Below, piece after piece: positions 7,828 to 16,194 of a stretch of 64,000 nucleotides of DNA (the stretch's first letter is position 1; each line of letters opens with the position of its first letter). Made by a program: the position numbers and the translations under genes. The notes under the pieces were generated by a model. The model saw nothing but the letters and a program-made list of their open reading frames with translations. It did not search any database and had not been told where the DNA came from. Origin of the DNA: Amycolatopsis echigonensis (GTDB taxonomy: Bacteria; Actinomycetota; Actinomycetes; Mycobacteriales; Pseudonocardiaceae); the NCBI RefSeq assembly GCF_014174495.1, contig NZ_JACJHR010000036.1, positions 1-64,000 of the forward strand, given 5' to 3'.

Positions 7828-8562
7828 ATGAAGATCGTCGTCATCGGCGGCACCGGGCGGATCGGTGCGCAGGTCGTCCGGTTGCTCGCGGGACACGAGG
7901 TCGTGGCGGCCTCGCCGAGCACCGGCGTGAACGCGGTGACCGGCGAAGGGCTGTCCGGCGTGCTGCGGGGGGCCGACGTGCTGGTGGACGTGTCGAATTC
8001 GCCGTCGTTCGCGGACGACGACGTCCGGGAATTCTTCCAGCGCTCGACCGGGAATCTGGTGCGGATCGCGCGCGAAGCCGGAGTCGGGCATTTCGTCGCA
8101 CTGTCCGTCGTGGGCGCGGACGAGCTGCCGGATTCGGGTTACCTGCGGGCAAAGGTCGCGCAGGAGAAACTGATTCGGGAAAGCGGGCTGGCTTATACGA
8201 TCGTGCGCGCGACGCAGTTCTTCGAATTCGCCGACGCGATCGCGGACTCCTCGACGGTCGACGGCGTGGTGCGGCTTTCCGACGGCGGCACGCAGCCGAT
8301 CGCGGCGGAGGACGTCGCGGTGGTGGTAGCGCAGGCCGCGGGCGAACCGCCGGTCGGCGGGATCGTCGAGATCGGCGGTCCGGACGTGCTGCCGATGGAC
8401 GAGTGGATCCGGCGGGTGCTGACCGCGCGGAAGGATCCGCGCGAGGTGGTGACCGACCCGGAGGCGACGTACTTCGGGGCGGTGCTGGGCAAGGACAGCC
8501 TGGTGCCGGCGGAAGACGCGTGGCGGGGAAAGGTCGGGCTGGCGGAGTGGCTGAGCCGGTGA
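7828..8562 (+). CDS. NAD(P)H-binding SDR (NmrA/YwnB-like), SigJ partner
   Basis: 244 residues with GGAGGGA before the ATG. The Rossmann motif is GGTGRIGAQVVRLL at residues 7-20, followed by an atypical extended-SDR layout (VLVDVSNSPSF, HFVALSVVGADEL, YLRAKVAQEKLIRESGLAYTIVRATQFFEF). This matches NAD(P)-binding epimerase-like proteins that accompany ECF41 sigma factors as the E of the COE (carboxymuconolactone decarboxylase, oxidoreductase, epimerase) group. The substrate is unknown. A candidate ECF41 promoter precedes it, so it is probably the direct target of the divergent sigma factor. Its stop codon lies inside a 27-bp palindrome shared with the convergent gene. Confidence 0.85.
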   Translation: MKIVVIGGTGRIGAQVVRLLAGHEVVAASPSTGVNAVTGEGLSGVLRGADVLVDVSNSPSFADDDVREFFQRSTGNLVRIAREAGVGHFVALSVVGADELPDSGYLRAKVAQEKLIRESGLAYTIVRATQFFEFADAIADSSTVDGVVRLSDGGTQPIAAEDVAVVVAQAAGEPPVGGIVEIGGPDVLPMDEWIRRVLTARKDPREVVTDPEATYFGAVLGKDSLVPAEDAWRGKVGLAEWLSR

Positions 8563-8616
8563 CGCTCGTGCGCGGCGATGCCGGCGGGAGCCGGCATCGC
8601 CGCGCACGAGCGTCAC
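8559..8616. terminator. 27-bp perfect palindromic terminator containing both stop codons
   Basis: 8559-8585 and 8590-8616 are exact complements around a 4-nt loop. The plus-strand stop (TGA 8560-8562) and the minus-strand stop (8613-8615) of the two convergent genes are symmetrically embedded in the stem. There is no T-run, as is common in high-GC actinobacteria. Confidence 0.88.
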
Positions 8617-9164
8617 GAGAGCTGGCCGTCGTAGTCCGGCAGTTTGAAGCCCTTTTCGTAGTCCCCGCCCTCGAGGTCGGTGGACCGGTTGCCGATGTTC
8701 GCCGTGATCGTGTAGCCCTGCCGGGTCAGGTCGGCGCGGCAGCGTTGTTTGCCTTGCGCGGTGCCTTCGCCGGACTTGCGGGTGCAGATCGCGTCGACCC
8801 GGTAACCCGCGTTGCTCAGCTGCGTGCGCGCCGAGGAGGAACTGGTCCGCGCAGTCACGAACAGGACGGACATCTGGTGCTGGCCCGCCCATTGGGCGAC
8901 CGCGAGCACCGGCCGGTTCGGCGCGCCGGGGTGGTATTCGGTTTCCAGCGAGGTGTTGTCGATGTCCAGCACGATCGCCAGCCTCGATCCGCCCTTCGCG
9001 ACCCGGTCGGTCAGCCACGGGATGGCCGGGTCGACTGCTGCGCGCACGTCGGCCTGCCATTGGTCGTAGCTGGGCAACTCGGACGTCGCGGCCGAGGCGG
9101 TGGCCGGGGCGGCGATCAGCCCGGCGACGGCGAGAATCGCGGCACAGGCGCTTTTGACGTTCAT
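8613..9164 (-). CDS. Secreted HAD-superfamily acid phosphatase
   Basis: 183 residues from ATG 9164, chosen over upstream starts because GGAG precedes it and a Sec signal peptide begins there (NVKSACAAILAVAGLIAAPATASA, cut near residue 26). HAD motif I is AIVLDIDNTSLETEYH (DxDxT) and the conserved TAR of class B phosphatases is in FVTARTSSS. The later region YTITANIGNRSTDLEGGDY carries the motif III/IV Asp residues. This is the extracellular HAD family of class III/B acid phosphatases that release phosphate or act on nucleotides; the substrate is not determined. It converges on the SigJ partner gene with a shared terminator. Confidence 0.85.
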   Translation of the reverse strand: MNVKSACAAILAVAGLIAAPATASAATSELPSYDQWQADVRAAVDPAIPWLTDRVAKGGSRLAIVLDIDNTSLETEYHPGAPNRPVLAVAQWAGQHQMSVLFVTARTSSSSARTQLSNAGYRVDAICTRKSGEGTAQGKQRCRADLTRQGYTITANIGNRSTDLEGGDYEKGFKLPDYDGQLS

Positions 9165-9313
9165 CGGCGCGTTTTTCTCCTTAGCGTGGCGGAAACTGCC
9201 GTCGGTCACGCTAATCGCGCCAGGACTTCTGGTGCACCGTCGTTCGTCGGGTGATCGCCCGTGCCGGGAAAGGAATTCGCTGGCTGTTCACCGGACACTA
9301 TCGCCGGGTTTTC

Positions 9314-9345
9314 CGGGGTGCTGGCTGCCGACAACCAGCACCCCG
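9314..9345. terminator. Hairpin terminator after the aldo/keto reductase
   Basis: 11-bp stem (9314-9324 with 9335-9345) around a 10-nt loop, immediately past the stop of the minus-strand aldo/keto reductase. Confidence 0.6.
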
Positions 9346-9353
9346 ATCCGTGG

Positions 9354-10223
9354 TTATCCGGCGATAGCGTCCAATTCGGCCAGCGCGTCCGCGGGCAGCT
9401 CCAGGTCGCCCGCCGCGACGTTCTCCCGCAGGTGCGCGACCGATGACGTGCCGGGAATCAGCAGGATGTTCGGCGACTGGTGCAGCAGCCAGGCCAGCGC
9501 GACCGCCTTCGGGCTGGCGCCGAGCCGGGCGGCGACCTCGTCGAGGGTCGACGACTGCAGCGGGCTGAACCCGCCGAGCGGCCAGAACGGAACGTAGGAA
9601 ATGCCCTGCGCGGCAAGGGATTCGATGAGCTTCTCGTCCCCGCGGTGCGCGACGTTGTACCAGTTCTGCACGGTGACCACCGGCGCGATCGACTGCGCCT
9701 CGGCCACCTGCTCGGCGTCGACCACGCTCACGCCGAGTTCCTTGATCTTGCCTTCCTGGCGCATTTCGGCGAGCGCGCCGAACGGTTCGGCCAGCGAACC
9801 CGGCACCGGCGAGTGCCCGTCCGGTCCGCCGCCGACGCGCAGGTTCACCACGTCGAGCGCCTCGACGCCGAGGTTCCGCAGGTTCGACTCCACCTGTTCG
9901 CGCAGCTGCTCCGGCGAACGCTCGTGGATCCAGCCGCCCTGGTCGTCGCGCACCGCGCCGACCTTGGTGACGATCTGCAGCCCGTCGTAGGGCGCGAGCG
10001 CTTCGCGGAGCAGTTCGTTCGTCACGTACGGCCCGTAGAAGTCAGCGGTGTCGATGTGGTTCACGCCCAGTTCGACGGCCGTGCGCAGGACCGCGATCGC
10101 CTCGTCACGGTCCTTCGGCGGTCCGAAGACGCCGGGTCCGGCCAGCTGCATCGCGCCGTATCCCAGGCGGGCGACGGTGCGCCCGCCCAACGTGAACGTC
10201 CCGCCGGGGAGGTTGTCGGTCAA
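9354..10223 (-). CDS. Aldo/keto reductase
   Basis: 289 residues, NADPH-dependent (alpha/beta)8-barrel oxidoreductase. Catalytic tetrad positions are visible: Asp and Tyr in HIDTADFYGPYVTNELLREAL, Lys in QIVTKVGAV. The usual catalytic His region reads VVNLRVGG, so the His seen in most family members is replaced by Arg. The C-terminal cofactor loop LLIPGTSSVAHLRENVAA is typical. It resembles the YdhF/oxidoreductase-type AKRs of actinobacteria. It is monocistronic, divergent from the cytosine-deaminase-like gene 140 bp away. The physiological carbonyl substrate is unknown. Confidence 0.88.
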   Translation of the reverse strand: MTDNLPGGTFTLGGRTVARLGYGAMQLAGPGVFGPPKDRDEAIAVLRTAVELGVNHIDTADFYGPYVTNELLREALAPYDGLQIVTKVGAVRDDQGGWIHERSPEQLREQVESNLRNLGVEALDVVNLRVGGGPDGHSPVPGSLAEPFGALAEMRQEGKIKELGVSVVDAEQVAEAQSIAPVVTVQNWYNVAHRGDEKLIESLAAQGISYVPFWPLGGFSPLQSSTLDEVAARLGASPKAVALAWLLHQSPNILLIPGTSSVAHLRENVAAGDLELPADALAELDAIAG

Positions 10224-10349
10224 TGTTCCGCCCTTCTTTTCTCACCGCGCCGGTTCCGTCGCGGCTGCTGTCCATGGTGCTGCCGGCGGCGCGGCGCGGC
10301 CAGTACCCCTCGGTCCTGGGAGTGTCAGGGCCAGGCTGGCAGGGCGGTT

Positions 10350-10359
10350 TGGTATACCA
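10350..10359. promoter_or_regulatory. Palindrome TGGTATACCA, candidate GntR operator over a -10 element
   Basis: Perfect 10-bp palindrome matching the TGGTnnnACCA-type sites bound by FCD/GntR regulators. It overlaps a TATACC -10-like hexamer (10353-10358) that ends 6 bases before the ATG at 10365, which suggests a leaderless, operator-occluded transcript. Confidence 0.45.
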
Positions 10360-10364
10360 TTGAC

Positions 10365-11552
10365 ATGGCTTCTCTCACTGTGACCGGCGTGCGCCCCTGG
10401 GGCGGCGACCCGGCCGACCTCGTCCTCGACGGCGACCGCATCTCCGACGTCCGGCCCGCGGGTTCCGCTCCGGTCGAGGGCGAGCGGATCGACGGCGCGG
10501 GGCTGCTCGCGCTGCCCGGGTTCGTCAACGCGCACGCGCACGTCGACAAGAGCTGGTGGGGCAAGCCGTGGGTCTCCTACGGCGGCGTCGCGAGCACCGA
10601 AGGGCGCATCGCGCACGAGCGGGCCGAGCGGGACGCGCTGGGGATCCCGAGCGTCGAGCTCGCCGAGACGGTGCTGCGCGAATTCCTGCGGCACGGCACC
10701 ACCGCGGCGCGCAGCCACGTGGACGTCGACCTTGGCCTGGGGCTGCGCGGCATCGAAATCGTACGGCAGGCCGCGGAACAGCTGGGCGGCGCGGTGGAGG
10801 TCGAGATCGTGGCCTTCCCGCAGGACGGTGTGCTGCGGCGGCCCGGGGTGCTCGCGCTGCTCGACGAGGCCGCGGCGGCGGGCGCGAGCCGGATCGGCGG
10901 CCTCGACCCGGCGGGCATCGACCGTGACCCGGTCGGCCAGCTCGACGGGCTGTTCGAGATCGCCGAGCGACGCGGCGTCGGCCTCGATATCCACCTGCAC
11001 GATGGCGGTGAGCTGGGCGCGTTCCAGTACGAGCTGATCGCCGACCGGACCGTGCGGGCCGGGCTGCAGGGCAAGGTCACCGTGTCGCACGGCTTCGCTC
11101 TGGGCGAGGTTCCCCCAGCGCGGCAGGCGGCGCTGCTCGACCGGATTGCCGAAGCGGGCATCTCGCTGGCGACCGTGGCACCCGTGCGGAAGGCCCCGCT
11201 GCCGTGGACCGAGTTGTCCGCGCGCGAGGTCCCGGTCGGCCTTGGCACCGACGGGATCCGTGACCTGTGGTCTCCGTATGGCGACGGCGACATTCTGCGG
11301 ATCGCGTTCGATTTCGCCCGGCTGCACGGACTGCGGACAGACGAGGATCTGACGGCGGCGGTGGAGCTGGCGACGCGGCGGGCGGGGTCGTTCGTGGGTC
11401 GGGTTCGGCATGATCTGGTGCCGGGTTGCCGGGCGGATGTGGTGTTGGTGGCGGCGGAGAATGTGCCGGACGCGTTGCTGCGGGCGCCGGTGCGTGCGTT
11501 GGTGATCGCGGGCGGCCGGGTGGTGGCGCGGGACGGGGAGGTGCTCGTCTGA
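10365..11552 (+). CDS. Cytosine-deaminase-like amidohydrolase
   Basis: 395 residues. Metal-dependent amidohydrolase: HAHVDKSWWG (HxH, about residues 51-60), RSHVDVD after a TTAA segment, HLHDGGE (about 224-230), VSHGFAL and the terminal LGTDGIRD Asp. This is the layout of the cytosine deaminase/N-isopropylammelide hydrolase branch, which hydrolyses exocyclic amino or N-alkyl groups on heterocycles. An isolated gene with a TGGTATACCA palindrome over its probable promoter and no Shine-Dalgarno sequence. The precise substrate cannot be read from sequence. Confidence 0.82.
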   Translation: MASLTVTGVRPWGGDPADLVLDGDRISDVRPAGSAPVEGERIDGAGLLALPGFVNAHAHVDKSWWGKPWVSYGGVASTEGRIAHERAERDALGIPSVELAETVLREFLRHGTTAARSHVDVDLGLGLRGIEIVRQAAEQLGGAVEVEIVAFPQDGVLRRPGVLALLDEAAAAGASRIGGLDPAGIDRDPVGQLDGLFEIAERRGVGLDIHLHDGGELGAFQYELIADRTVRAGLQGKVTVSHGFALGEVPPARQAALLDRIAEAGISLATVAPVRKAPLPWTELSAREVPVGLGTDGIRDLWSPYGDGDILRIAFDFARLHGLRTDEDLTAAVELATRRAGSFVGRVRHDLVPGCRADVVLVAAENVPDALLRAPVRALVIAGGRVVARDGEVLV

Positions 11553-11638
11553 CGGTTCGTCCGGCGCTCCAGACCGCCGCGGGTTTTTCCGTGCCCGGAG
11601 ACGAACTTTTCGCCTCCGCACGGCGATAGCTTGCCGGG

Positions 11639-12994
11639 ATGGACAAGCTCGACGCTCTCCGCAGGCGGCTGGAGCGGGAACTTCCCGCGCTGCTGGAACA
11701 CCACCGGGTCCCCGCCGCCGTGCTCGCGGTGGCGGTCGGCGAGGAGACGGCCACCGCGGCCGCCGGGGTGCTGAATCTCGGCACTGGGGTCACCGCCACC
11801 ACCGATTCGGTATTCCAAATCGGCTCGATCACCAAGGTGTGGACCGCCACCCTCGTCCTGCAGCTGGTGGACGAGGGTCTGGTCGATCTCGACGCCCCCG
11901 TCCAGCGGTACCTCCCCGAGCTCAAACTGGGCGACGCGGCCGTCACCGTGCGCCAGTTGCTCAGCCACACCGCCGGGTTCGAGGGCGACCTCTTCACCGA
12001 CACCGGGCCCGGCGACGACGCGGTCGAGAAGTTCGTCGCGACGCTCGACGGCGTTGCCCAGCTTTTCCCTCCCGGCGAGTTGTTCTCCTACAACAATGCT
12101 GGGTACGTCGTTCTCGGCCGGCTGGTGGAAGTGTTGCGCGGCAAGCATTACGAGGACTGCCTCCGCGAATACCTCGGCACCCCGCTGAAACTCCAGCAGT
12201 TCTCGCCGAACGCCCTCGACGCGATCCGCTTCCGCGCCGCGCTCGGGCACCTCGAACCCGAACCCGGTGCCGACCTCGTGCCCGCGCCGTTCTGGTCGAT
12301 GCTGCGGTCCAACGGTCCGGCCGGGTCGTCGCTCGCGATGTCCGCGGCGGATTTGGTCGCCTTCGCCCGCATGCATCTCGCGGGCGGGGCCGGAGTGCTG
12401 AGCGCGGAAAGCGCCGCGGCCATGGTGGAGCGGCAGGTCAGTCTTCCGCCGCTCGGCATCATGGGTGACGCCTGGGGCCTCGGCTGGGAGCTGTTCGACA
12501 CTCCGGCCGGCCAGGTCTACGGCCACGACGGCAACACCATCGGCCAGGCCGCGTTCCTGCGGCTGGTGCCCGAAAGCGACCTCGTGGTGGCGTTGCTGAC
12601 CAACGGAGGCGACGCGATGGGCCTGTACGCCGACCTCGTTCCCGCGCTGCTCAAGGAATTCGGCGGCGTCGAGGTGTCGCTTCCGCCTCGTCCGCCGGAA
12701 GAGCCGGAGCCGTTCGCCGCGGACCGTTATCTCGGCACTTACGCCAGCGCGGTCGCCGATCTCGTGGTCTCCCAAGACGACGACGGGCGGGTCTGGCTGG
12801 AGCAACGTCCTAAAGGGACAGCCGCGGAGCTGAGCTCCGCAAGCAAGTCCGAACTGGTCCTTCTCGAAGGCGACACGCTGATCCTTCGCGAGGCTCAGGG
12901 CGGAATTCACCTGCCCCTGGTCTTCCTCGGCGACGACGGCACCGGCCGCGCACGATACGTCCATTCGGGGAGGGCGACCCGTCGCGCCGAGTGA
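11639..12994 (+). CDS. Serine hydrolase, class C beta-lactamase family
   Basis: 451 residues. The three family motifs are intact: S63-I-T-K66 (nucleophile and general base), Y151-N-N153 and H296-D-G298. A C-terminal extension of about 100 residues follows the catalytic domain, with a lipocalin-like strand pattern (DRYLGTYASAVADLVVSQDD) as in many D-aminopeptidase/esterase-like members. No signal peptide, so it is probably cytoplasmic and an esterase or peptidase rather than a resistance enzyme. It begins 86 bp after the amidohydrolase and could be read from the same promoter. Confidence 0.85.
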   Translation: MDKLDALRRRLERELPALLEHHRVPAAVLAVAVGEETATAAAGVLNLGTGVTATTDSVFQIGSITKVWTATLVLQLVDEGLVDLDAPVQRYLPELKLGDAAVTVRQLLSHTAGFEGDLFTDTGPGDDAVEKFVATLDGVAQLFPPGELFSYNNAGYVVLGRLVEVLRGKHYEDCLREYLGTPLKLQQFSPNALDAIRFRAALGHLEPEPGADLVPAPFWSMLRSNGPAGSSLAMSAADLVAFARMHLAGGAGVLSAESAAAMVERQVSLPPLGIMGDAWGLGWELFDTPAGQVYGHDGNTIGQAAFLRLVPESDLVVALLTNGGDAMGLYADLVPALLKEFGGVEVSLPPRPPEEPEPFAADRYLGTYASAVADLVVSQDDDGRVWLEQRPKGTAAELSSASKSELVLLEGDTLILREAQGGIHLPLVFLGDDGTGRARYVHSGRATRRAE

Positions 12995-13122
12995 CCGGAC
13001 GGCTCTGTCGCGAACCGCCCGATCCGGGCGGGCGCGGCGACCTGGCGCTGCTCCGAGCGGGCTGACCCGTGGACCGACGGATCGTCAACGTCGAGCCGAG
13101 GTGCAGGTTGGCCCGCTGACCG

Positions 13123-13155
13123 AGGCTCGGCAGTCCACACCGGACTGCCGAGCCT
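13123..13155. terminator. Bidirectional terminator between convergent genes
   Basis: 14-bp perfect stem (13123-13136 with 13142-13155) around a 5-nt loop, between the beta-lactamase-like gene and the convergent aldehyde dehydrogenase. Confidence 0.75.
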
Positions 13156-13164
13156 GGCACGCGT

Positions 13165-14613
13165 TCAGTAACCGTAGTGCAGCCAAACAGCTTTCGTCTC
13201 GGTGTACGCGTCCAGTGCCCACGGCCCCATCTCGCGGCCCCAGCCCGACGCCTTGTACCCGCCCCACGGAGCGGCCATGTCCGGGATCGGCGGCATGTTC
13301 ACGAACACCGCGCCCGCGCGGATCCCGTCCGCATAACGTTGCGCGGTACGGATGTCGCGAGTCCACACGGTCGCGGCGAGGCCGTACTGCGTGTCGTTCG
13401 CGCGCGCGACCAGCTCGTCCGGGTCGTCGTACGGCGTCACCGCCAGCACCGGGCCGAAGATCTCCTCGCGCATGATCGTCATGGTGTCCGTGACGCCCGC
13501 GAACAGCGTCGGCTCGTAGAAATAGCCGTCGCGGTCGACTTCCGCGCCCCCGGTGATCAGGTCCGCGCCTTCGGAGCGACCGGTCGCGACGAGGTTCGCC
13601 ACGTGTTTGCGATGCTTGTCCGACACGAGCGGCCCGACCTGGGTCGTCTCGTCCAGGCCGGGGCCGACCTGGAGCCCGGCGAGTCCGGCGGCCATTTTCT
13701 CCACGAACTCCTGTTCGCGTTTGCGGTCGACGTAGAACCGCGTGTACGCCGCGCAGACCTGGCCGGTGTTCAGCGTCGCGCCGGCGAGGTTGCCCGCGAC
13801 GGCGGCGTCCAGGTCGGCGTCGGCGGCGATGATGCTCGGGGCCTTGCCGCCGAGTTCGAGGGTCAGCCGCTTGAGGTTGGACTCCGCGCTCGCCGCGGTG
13901 ATCAGCTTCCCGACTGCGGTGGAGCCGGTGTACGACACGTGGTCGACGTCGTGGTGCGAGCTCAGCATCGCGCCCACCGGACCGTCGCCGGTCACCAGGT
14001 TGACCACGCCTGCTGGGATACCAGCCTGCTCGGCCAGCTGTACCAGCCGGATGCTGGTCAGCGGCGTGACCTCGCTCGGCTTGATCACGACGGTGTTGCC
14101 GGTGGCGAGCGCGGGCGCGAGTTTCCACACGAGGATCATCAGCGGGAAGTTCCACGGCGTGATCAGCGCGTTCACGCCCACCGGCTCGCGGCGCGTGTAG
14201 TGCAGGGTGTCCGGGAACGACACCGGGTTCGTGGTGCCCTGGATTTTCGTGACCCAGCCAGCGAAATACCGCAGGTGCTCGGCCGCGCCGGTGACGCTCA
14301 CCTGCCGGGAGATGCCGATCGGCTGGCCCTGGTCGCGGGTTTCCAGCGCGGCGAGTTCCTCGTGGTGTTCGTCGACGAGATCGGCGAGGCGGAACAGCAG
14401 TTTCGCCCGCTGCACCGGTGCGAGCCCGGCCCACTCCGGCGAGGTCAGCGCGCGGCGCGCGGCGGCGACCGCGGCGTCGACGTCCGCCTGCGTTGCTGTC
14501 CCGACGTCTTCGAGAACCGTGCCGGTGGCCGGATCGCGGGTCGGGATGGGCTCCCCGCCGGCCTCGGTCCACTGACCGTCGATGAACAGGCGTGTCGGCA
14601 GTGTCGTCGGCAT
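13165..14613 (-). CDS. NAD(P)-dependent aldehyde dehydrogenase
   Basis: 482 residues from ATG 14613, with GGGAG upstream. Full ALDH fold: cofactor site PWNFPLMILVWKLAPALATG, the FTGST-equivalent SYTGSTAVGKLI, catalytic Glu in LELGGKAP and catalytic Cys in NTGQVCAAYTRFY. The NTGQVC context is that of the betaine-aldehyde/phenylacetaldehyde-like ALDH branch. Divergent from a GMC oxidoreductase, which suggests an alcohol-to-aldehyde-to-acid pair. It could also serve the amine oxidase 5 kb away, but no shared regulation is visible. Confidence 0.9.
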   Translation of the reverse strand: MPTTLPTRLFIDGQWTEAGGEPIPTRDPATGTVLEDVGTATQADVDAAVAAARRALTSPEWAGLAPVQRAKLLFRLADLVDEHHEELAALETRDQGQPIGISRQVSVTGAAEHLRYFAGWVTKIQGTTNPVSFPDTLHYTRREPVGVNALITPWNFPLMILVWKLAPALATGNTVVIKPSEVTPLTSIRLVQLAEQAGIPAGVVNLVTGDGPVGAMLSSHHDVDHVSYTGSTAVGKLITAASAESNLKRLTLELGGKAPSIIAADADLDAAVAGNLAGATLNTGQVCAAYTRFYVDRKREQEFVEKMAAGLAGLQVGPGLDETTQVGPLVSDKHRKHVANLVATGRSEGADLITGGAEVDRDGYFYEPTLFAGVTDTMTIMREEIFGPVLAVTPYDDPDELVARANDTQYGLAATVWTRDIRTAQRYADGIRAGAVFVNMPPIPDMAAPWGGYKASGWGREMGPWALDAYTETKAVWLHYGY

Positions 14614-14754
14614 GGCGCTCCCTAGTCCCAAGCTTCTGGTCGGTTCCGAGTATCGGCGCGCGGCGGGCGGGCGGTCTTGTCCGCGAGGGCACGCCCGTTG
14701 TCGGCCAGTGAAGACAATTCCGGTCGCTGCCGGGGGACCGGTCAGGATCAGGAC

Positions 14755-16194
14755 ATGGACGTGATCGTGGTAGGCGCGGGTTCGGCGGGCTCGGTGGTGT
14801 GCCGGCGGCTGGTCGACGCGGGCGCGAAGGTGACACTGCTGGAAGCGGGCGGACCGGACACGAACGCGGCGATCCACGACCCGTCGCGCGCGGCGGAACT
14901 GTGGCACGCCGCCGAGGACTGGGACTACTACACGGTGCCGCAGCCGCACGCCGGGAACCGCAGGCTGCATCTGCCACGCGGAAAGGTGCTCGGCGGCTCG
15001 CATTCGCTGAACGCGATGATCTGGGTCCGCGGCGCGGCGGCGGACTACGACGGCTGGGACCTGCCTGGCTGGACCTGGGACGACGTGCGCCCGGTGTACG
15101 AGCGGATCGAGCGCGACCTGCTCGACCTGGAGCGGCACGATCCGCTGCAGCCGATCCAGCAGTCCATTGTGGACGCGGCGCAGGAAATCGGCCTGCCGTT
15201 CAACGACAATTACAACAGCGGCACCCTCGACGGCATCTCCGTGCAGCAAGTCACCATGGCCGGTGGACGGCGACGCAACACCTGGCTCTGCTACGCCGAA
15301 CCGGTCGCCGATCAGATGACCGTGCACACCGGCGCGCTGGTGCATCGCGTGCTGTTCGAGGGCGACCGCTGCGTCGGGGTCCTAGCGGAGATCGACGGTG
15401 AGCTTCAGCCACTGTTCGCCGATCAAGTCGTGCTCGCCGCCGGTGCGCTGGCGTCTCCGGCAATCCTGCTGCGCAGCGGGATCGGCCCGGCCGACGACGT
15501 CGCCGCGCTGGGCCTGGACGTCGTCGCGGACCTGCCGGGCGTCGGCGAGAACCTCCATGACCACCTGCTGTCACCGGTCGTGTTCGCCACCGACCGGCGC
15601 GAGGTCGCGCCACCGCAGACCGGGCATTCGGTCACGCAAACACACCTGTTCTGGCGCAGCCGTCCGGGATTGGCGGTGCCGGACACCCAGCCGATCCACT
15701 TCAGCGTGCCGATGTACGAATCGTGGATGACCGGGCCGCCGACCGGATTCTCGCTGATGGCGGGCATGATCACGCCGCAAAGCCGGGGAACGCTGCGGTT
15801 GCGCAGCGCGGATCCGAACGAGATGCCGCTGATCGATCTGGCCGCGCTCGCACATCCGGCGGACTTCGAAAGCCTGGTCGCGTCGGTGGAGCAGTGCCGG
15901 TCGATCGGCCGCGCCCCAGCCTTGGCCGACGAGTGGGGTGCGCGGGAGCTGTACCCGGGACCGGCGGAGGTCCGGGAATACGTCCGGCGCACCGCGATCA
16001 CCTATCACCACCAGGTGGGCACGTGCCGGATGGGAACGGACGAGCTGGCAGTGACGGATCCGACGCTGGCGGTGCGCGGGGTGTCCGGCCTGCGGGTCGC
16101 GGACGCTTCGGTGCTGCCGCGGGTGATCAGCGGGAACACAAACGCGCCCGCGGTGCTGATGGGGGAGCGAGTGGCGGAGTTCCTGCTGGCGTAG
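14755..16194 (+). CDS. GMC-family FAD oxidoreductase (choline dehydrogenase-like)
   Basis: 479 residues. The N-terminal FAD-binding Rossmann motif is VVGAGSAGSVVCRRL at 6-20, with LLEAGG closing it; GMC signature 1 lies around RGKVLGGSHSLNAMIWVRG and signature 2 around GALASPAILLRSGIGP. The active-site region has a His pair (TYHHQVGTCRMG) and the conserved Asn near the C-terminus (SGNTNAPAVLMGE). Members oxidise alcohols such as choline, aryl or sugar alcohols. Divergent pairing with an ALDH fits a two-step oxidation, as in betaine synthesis, though no choline transporter or BetI is next to it. Confidence 0.88.
   Translation: MDVIVVGAGSAGSVVCRRLVDAGAKVTLLEAGGPDTNAAIHDPSRAAELWHAAEDWDYYTVPQPHAGNRRLHLPRGKVLGGSHSLNAMIWVRGAAADYDGWDLPGWTWDDVRPVYERIERDLLDLERHDPLQPIQQSIVDAAQEIGLPFNDNYNSGTLDGISVQQVTMAGGRRRNTWLCYAEPVADQMTVHTGALVHRVLFEGDRCVGVLAEIDGELQPLFADQVVLAAGALASPAILLRSGIGPADDVAALGLDVVADLPGVGENLHDHLLSPVVFATDRREVAPPQTGHSVTQTHLFWRSRPGLAVPDTQPIHFSVPMYESWMTGPPTGFSLMAGMITPQSRGTLRLRSADPNEMPLIDLAALAHPADFESLVASVEQCRSIGRAPALADEWGARELYPGPAEVREYVRRTAITYHHQVGTCRMGTDELAVTDPTLAVRGVSGLRVADASVLPRVISGNTNAPAVLMGERVAEFLLA

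Noticed and set aside
10577-12964. 795-codon open frame on the minus strand
   Set aside because: Antisense shadow of the amidohydrolase and beta-lactamase-like genes; translation is Arg-rich with no domain.
11639-12994. True beta-lactamase
   Set aside because: No signal peptide and a C-terminal domain seen in esterase/peptidase relatives; motifs alone do not imply beta-lactam hydrolysis.
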